NCBI RefSeq assembly: GCF_019402445.1
Contig: NZ_SRZM01000146.1
Coordinates: 1 to 7,993, forward strand
Reading direction: 5' to 3'
DNA from: Brachyspira pilosicoli
Lineage (GTDB): Bacteria; Spirochaetota; Brachyspiria; Brachyspirales; Brachyspiraceae
DNA: 7,993 nucleotides
Both the position numbers and the translations under genes were made by a program. Below, in pieces: positions 6,787 through 7,993 of the stretch. Each line of letters starts with the position of its first letter. The stretch's first letter is position 1. The notes beneath the pieces are model-generated. The model did not search any database, was not told the DNA's origin, and saw only the letters and a list, made by a program, of their open reading frames with translations.

Positions 6787-7993
6787 TTAAATCTCATTAT
6801 ATGAATTATCATTATTCATTTTGTATAGCTTTATGTTTTCATTTTTTAGTATGCATTTCATGAGGTTTATATCAGAATCATCAAAACTATATGATAAATA
6901 TACTGCTTTTACTTTTAATTCTAACTCTTTTTTATATGATATTATTTTATCTCTCTCTTTATAAAAAATAGAAAGCAAATTGCCGTATTCTATATTTTCA
7001 TTAGACGATAAAAATTTAGCCTTTTTGCCATATATATCAATGTTATCGTTTTTATGAGCAATGCATATATTATGGTTCAATAATTCATACTCTACACATA
7101 TAGTGTCAGTATTCCAATTATTAATATCATCTATATTTTTATAAAACGAAATTATATTCATTTTTTCTAATATAGGTTTTAATGCTCTTAAATGATTTTC
7201 TGTGAACTCATCTTTTAATATAGTATGAGAATCACAAAATTGTATTCTGTTTTCAAATATGGTTTTTAAAGTGTTGGTATCATATTTAAAAGTTTGATAT
7301 ATTGTTTTTGTATAATTTGTATATGTGATGCTTTTCTCTAAACATTTATCTGTTAGTTTTAAAAAATCATTATAACTAATTTTTTTGTTTGCAAGTAAGC
7401 TGTATGAAAGCAAAAATATACTGTAACTCGCTAAACTATTATTCTCTAAATATTTTAAATAAGTTTCTACAATAGAAGGGTAATCATTTTTTAAGAAAAA
7501 CAAAATAGCAATATTATTATAATAAATAAAATTGTCTTTATTTGTTTCTAAAAGTTTTTTATAATATTCTATAGCTTTATCATAATTTTTTGTGTAGAAG
7601 TATGAATTAGCTATAATTTCATTATTAACTAGATTGATATTGTTTTCTTCAAATAAAGTTATTATTTTTGAATACTCTTTTTTATTATACAAAATATTTA
7701 TAAGCCTATCATAATATTTATTATTTTTTCTAACGCATACAATTGCTTTATCATAATCTTCTAAATCTATGTAAATATTAAAAAGCATATCTATATAATT
7801 TTCATTTATATTATCAATATTTTTATTTAAATAATATGCAGAAGTCTCTTTTTCTCCTTTACTATAATAACAAATAGCTATTCCATAATAAGCCTCATCG
7901 CTATCATTAATATCTATAGAAGATTTAAAATATCTTATAGCTTCATCATAGTCTTTCAAATTTAAATATGCATTAGCTAAATTATTATAAGCC
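6787..7993 (-). CDS. TPR-repeat protein with uncharacterised C-terminal region, 5' end outside window
   Basis: The frame is open to the right-hand window edge. A TTG at 7959 lies inside a TPR helix (NAYLNLKDYDEAI reads straight through it), so it is not the start. Of 401 visible residues, about the first 215 form consecutive tetratricopeptide repeats of about 30-34 residues, for example AYNNLANAYLNLKDYDEAI, YYGIAICYYSKGEKE, IANSYFYTKNYDKAIEYYKK and YYNNIAILFFLKNDY. TPRs are protein-binding scaffolds. The last 180 or so residues are not TPR: a Lys/Asn-rich helical stretch, then alternating strands and helices including ICVEYELLNHNICIAHKND, a Lys-rich helix, and VKAVYLSYSFDD followed by NIKLYKM. 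That arrangement loosely resembles a degenerate restriction-endonuclease-like fold, which I cannot support further. No signal peptide is visible because the start is missing. It converges on the solute-binding gene, with stops 5 nt apart. Confidence 0.8.
   Translation of the reverse strand, partial: AYNNLANAYLNLKDYDEAIRYFKSSIDINDSDEAYYGIAICYYSKGEKETSAYYLNKNIDNINENYIDMLFNIYIDLEDYDKAIVCVRKNNKYYDRLINILYNKKEYSKIITLFEENNINLVNNEIIANSYFYTKNYDKAIEYYKKLLETNKDNFIYYNNIAILFFLKNDYPSIVETYLKYLENNSLASYSIFLLSYSLLANKKISYNDFLKLTDKCLEKSITYTNYTKTIYQTFKYDTNTLKTIFENRIQFCDSHTILKDEFTENHLRALKPILEKMNIISFYKNIDDINNWNTDTICVEYELLNHNICIAHKNDNIDIYGKKAKFLSSNENIEYGNLLSIFYKERDKIISYKKELELKVKAVYLSYSFDDSDINLMKCILKNENIKLYKMNNDNSYNEI

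Noticed and set aside
1..7993. CRISPR array, tRNA/rRNA gene, insertion sequence, prophage or defence operon
   Set aside because: No regularly spaced repeats, no cloverleaf-like GC-richer segment in the short gaps, no transposase, integrase or known defence domains in any frame.

Overview
The window is a piece of a very AT-rich bacterial chromosome. Gene density is high, strong Shine-Dalgarno sites (AGAGG, GGAG, GGGGA) precede most genes, and there are two surface lipoproteins with Leu-x-Ser-Cys lipoboxes. Base composition, lipoprotein style and gene content fit a spirochaete of the Brachyspira type. This is an inference from general look; a low-GC clostridial or fusobacterial relative cannot be excluded without a search.

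Layout, left to right. (1) Positions 1-705 (+) hold the end of a NYN-domain (LabA/DUF88-like) putative RNase, cut by the window edge. (2) tyrA, prephenate dehydrogenase (746-1582, +), follows 40 nt later, probably on the same transcript. (3) A 151-nt convergent gap carries a long imperfect inverted repeat. (4) pyrG, CTP synthase (1734-3353, -), is complete with both domains and all key residues. (5) A 144-nt divergent gap carries promoters and a perfect 20-nt A/T palindrome. (6) A 168-aa lipoprotein of unknown function (3498-4004, +) ends at a very clear intrinsic terminator. (7) A consensus-like promoter precedes an 862-aa lipoprotein of the family-5 (peptide/oligosaccharide) ABC-transporter solute-binding type (4193-6781, +). 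(8) Five bases later, on the opposite strand, ends a TPR-repeat protein (6787-7993, -) whose start lies beyond the window.

The genes do not form one pathway. tyrA (tyrosine synthesis) and pyrG (CTP synthesis) are housekeeping metabolism. The two lipoproteins are envelope proteins transcribed separately, each with its own promoter. No permease or ATPase gene accompanies the solute-binding protein here, so it looks like an orphan receptor.

The most interesting observation is in the solute-binding protein. The hallmark segments of the family occur in rotated order: the segments normally in the C-terminal half come first, and those normally in the N-terminal half come second, followed by an extra C-terminal beta-rich domain. 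This reads as a circular permutation of the fold. Other second-look items are the 20-nt palindrome between promoter and ribosome site of the small lipoprotein, the inverted repeat between tyrA and pyrG, and the uncharacterised C-terminal region of the TPR protein. I see no mobile element, CRISPR array, RNA gene or defence island. No gap between genes exceeds 300 bases.
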